Of a stretch of DNA of 40,126 nt, positions 39,268 to 40,126 are shown one piece after another; position 1 is the stretch's first letter, and every line of letters starts with the position of its first letter. This stretch comes from an uncultured Bacteroidales bacterium. Its GTDB lineage: Bacteria; Bacteroidota; Bacteroidia; Bacteroidales; UBA932. The position numbers and the translations under genes were made by a program. The notes beneath the pieces are model-generated. The model searched no databases. It was given only the letters and a program-made list of their open reading frames with translations, and was not told where the DNA came from. Where the stretch lies: NCBI GenBank assembly GCA_946538425.1, contig CAMNGM010000004.1, positions 1-40,126 of the forward strand, in the 5' to 3' direction.

Positions 39268-40126
39268 ATGCAGCCCGAGAACGCGTATATGTTCCCGACC
39301 TCCGTAAAGGAGGTGCAGGCGCTGGGATGGGATTACATCGACGTGATCTTGGTGACCGGCGACGCATTCGTGGACCATCCGTCCTTCGGGACGGCCGTCA
39401 TCGCCCGGTGGCTCCAGAAATGGGGCTACCGGGTTGCCGTAGTACCCCAGCCCAACTGGCGGGACGATCTCCGGGATTTCCGCAAGCTGGGGGCCCCGCG
39501 GCTCTATTTCGGGGTCAATGCGGGGGCGATGGACTCGATGGTGAACCATTACACGGCCTCGAAGCGCCTCCGCCACGACGACGCCTACACGCCGGAAGGC
39601 AAGGCGGGCGCGCGGCCCGACTACGCCGTCACCGTCTATACGAAGATCCTGAAGGAACTCTATCCGGACGTGCCGGTGGTCATCGGCGGCATCGAGGCCT
39701 CCCTCCGCCGCCTGACGCACTACGATTACTGGAAGGACTGCCTGATGCCCTCCATCCTGGTGACCTCCGGCGCCGACTACCTCTGCTACGGCATGGGCGA
39801 ACGCCCGATGCTGGCGCTGACCCGGGGGATCGAGAACGGTTGGAGCCGCCACCAGATGCAGGCGATTCCGCAGATCGCCTTTTATGCGAAAGGAAAGTTG
39901 CCGAAGGGGGTGCACCCCCCTGAATCGTCGCTTCGCGACCCCTCCCATCCTAAGGATGGGCCCCTCCCTCTTATGCGGCCGAGGGTGGCCACAGATTCCG
40001 GTGGGTGTACCCCCTCCGGCATGTTGCTCCTTCATAGTTTTGAGGAGTGCCAGAGAGATAAGTATAAGTTTGCGGAGAATTTCCATTGGATCGAGACGCA
40101 CGCGAACATGATGCATCCCGATACGA
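39268..40126 (+). CDS. ygiQ: YgiQ-family radical SAM protein, N-terminal part, with in-frame insertion
   Basis: The frame runs from ATG 39268 to the window end without a stop; the radical SAM cysteine cluster would lie beyond it. The N-terminus matches the YgiQ family: MFPTSVKEVQALGWDYIDVI, then DHPSFGTAVIARWLQKWGYR, GVNAGAMDSMVNHYT, PDVPVVIGGIEASLRRL and HYDYWKDCLMPSI. After IPQIAFYAKGKL a GC-rich repeat of about 120 bp (39901-40019) adds some 40 residues rich in Pro, Ser and Gly. The family sequence then resumes as LLHSFEECQRDKYKFAENF. The insertion keeps the frame. The family's function is poorly known. Confidence 0.88.
   Translation, partial: MQPENAYMFPTSVKEVQALGWDYIDVILVTGDAFVDHPSFGTAVIARWLQKWGYRVAVVPQPNWRDDLRDFRKLGAPRLYFGVNAGAMDSMVNHYTASKRLRHDDAYTPEGKAGARPDYAVTVYTKILKELYPDVPVVIGGIEASLRRLTHYDYWKDCLMPSILVTSGADYLCYGMGERPMLALTRGIENGWSRHQMQAIPQIAFYAKGKLPKGVHPPESSLRDPSHPKDGPLPLMRPRVATDSGGCTPSGMLLLHSFEECQRDKYKFAENFHWIETHANMMHPDT
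39901..40019 (+). mobile_element. Short element with terminal inverted repeats, inserted in frame in ygiQ
   Basis: The ends are CCGAAGGGGGTGCACCC (39901-39917) and GGGTGTACCCCCTCCGG (40003-40019), inverted copies with 15 of 17 matches. Inside are hairpins GTCGC-TTC-GCGAC (39927-39939) and CCCATCC-TAA-GGATGGG (39944-39960). There is no transposase, and the element is translated as part of the host gene. Architecture is similar to the C-rich element at 2517-2600. Precise borders and target duplication are unknown. Confidence 0.65.

Noticed and set aside
1..40126. CRISPR array, prophage, integron or insertion sequence
   Set aside because: No regularly spaced identical repeats with unique spacers, and no integrase, transposase or phage structural gene is recognisable. 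The tandem units at 651, 17432 and 25797 are too few and have no true spacers.

Overview
This window looks like chromosome from a GC-rich member of the Bacteroidales (Bacteroidota). The evidence is the recurring Bacteroidota promoter box TAnnTTTG, twice with a TTTG element exactly 19 bp upstream. There are also lineage-typical families (GSCFA, DUF4251, DUF5606, DUF6340, DUF3276/PUR-like, DUF2807), long Bacteroidota-type NusB, and the order nusB-yajC-ybbR-coaE. No phage, plasmid, CRISPR or insertion-sequence gene is visible. The content is mostly housekeeping, cut through by short dispersed repeats.

Layout. 1-6520: 3' end of an NADP isocitrate dehydrogenase, a D-2-hydroxyacid dehydrogenase, an unknown protein, tRNA-Ala(CGC), a PLP aminotransferase and bifunctional ThrA. 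The last two could form an aspartate-to-homoserine pair. 6540-13129 (minus): an envelope operon of patatin/outer-membrane-barrel protein, large MscS-type channel and CE8 pectinesterase lipoprotein. 13268-16037 (plus): an ABC transporter operon with its own YtrA-type GntR repressor gene, a matching operator at the promoter, and a DUF2807 lipoprotein. 16155-19423: aquaporin, an AraC-type regulator, Ffh (SRP) and a DUF4251 lipoprotein. 19390-23522: GSCFA protein diverging from a 5'-nucleotidase lipoprotein and an alpha/beta-hydrolase lipoprotein. 23523-30152 (minus): zapB-like gene, zapA, a 6S-like RNA, rny, dsbD and a Kef-type antiporter. 30244-33594 (minus): PUR-like protein, then a purine salvage set of MTA/SAH/adenosine-type deaminase and two tandem purine nucleoside phosphorylases. 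33652-40126 (plus): nusB-yajC-ybbR-coaE, DUF5606, rimO, DUF6340 and a YgiQ-type radical SAM gene that runs off the window.

The most unusual signals are repeats. A mosaic family of short elements starts TGTCATT and ends AATCT. The bases next to these ends differ between variants but still pair (CC/GG, TC/GA, CT/AG, CCCGG/CCGGG), as if a stem were being kept. Several copies are preceded by truncated tandem units of 21, 27 or 30 bp. Two copies define the start and the stop of dsbD. A different C-rich element with 17-bp imperfect terminal inverted repeats sits in frame inside the ygiQ-like gene and adds about 40 codons without a stop.

Other points of interest are a purine phosphorylase paralog pair differing at the base-recognition residue (Asn versus Asp), a hydrolase whose nucleophile serine position is aspartate, apparently leaderless divergent promoters, and a promoter buried in the last codons of coaE.
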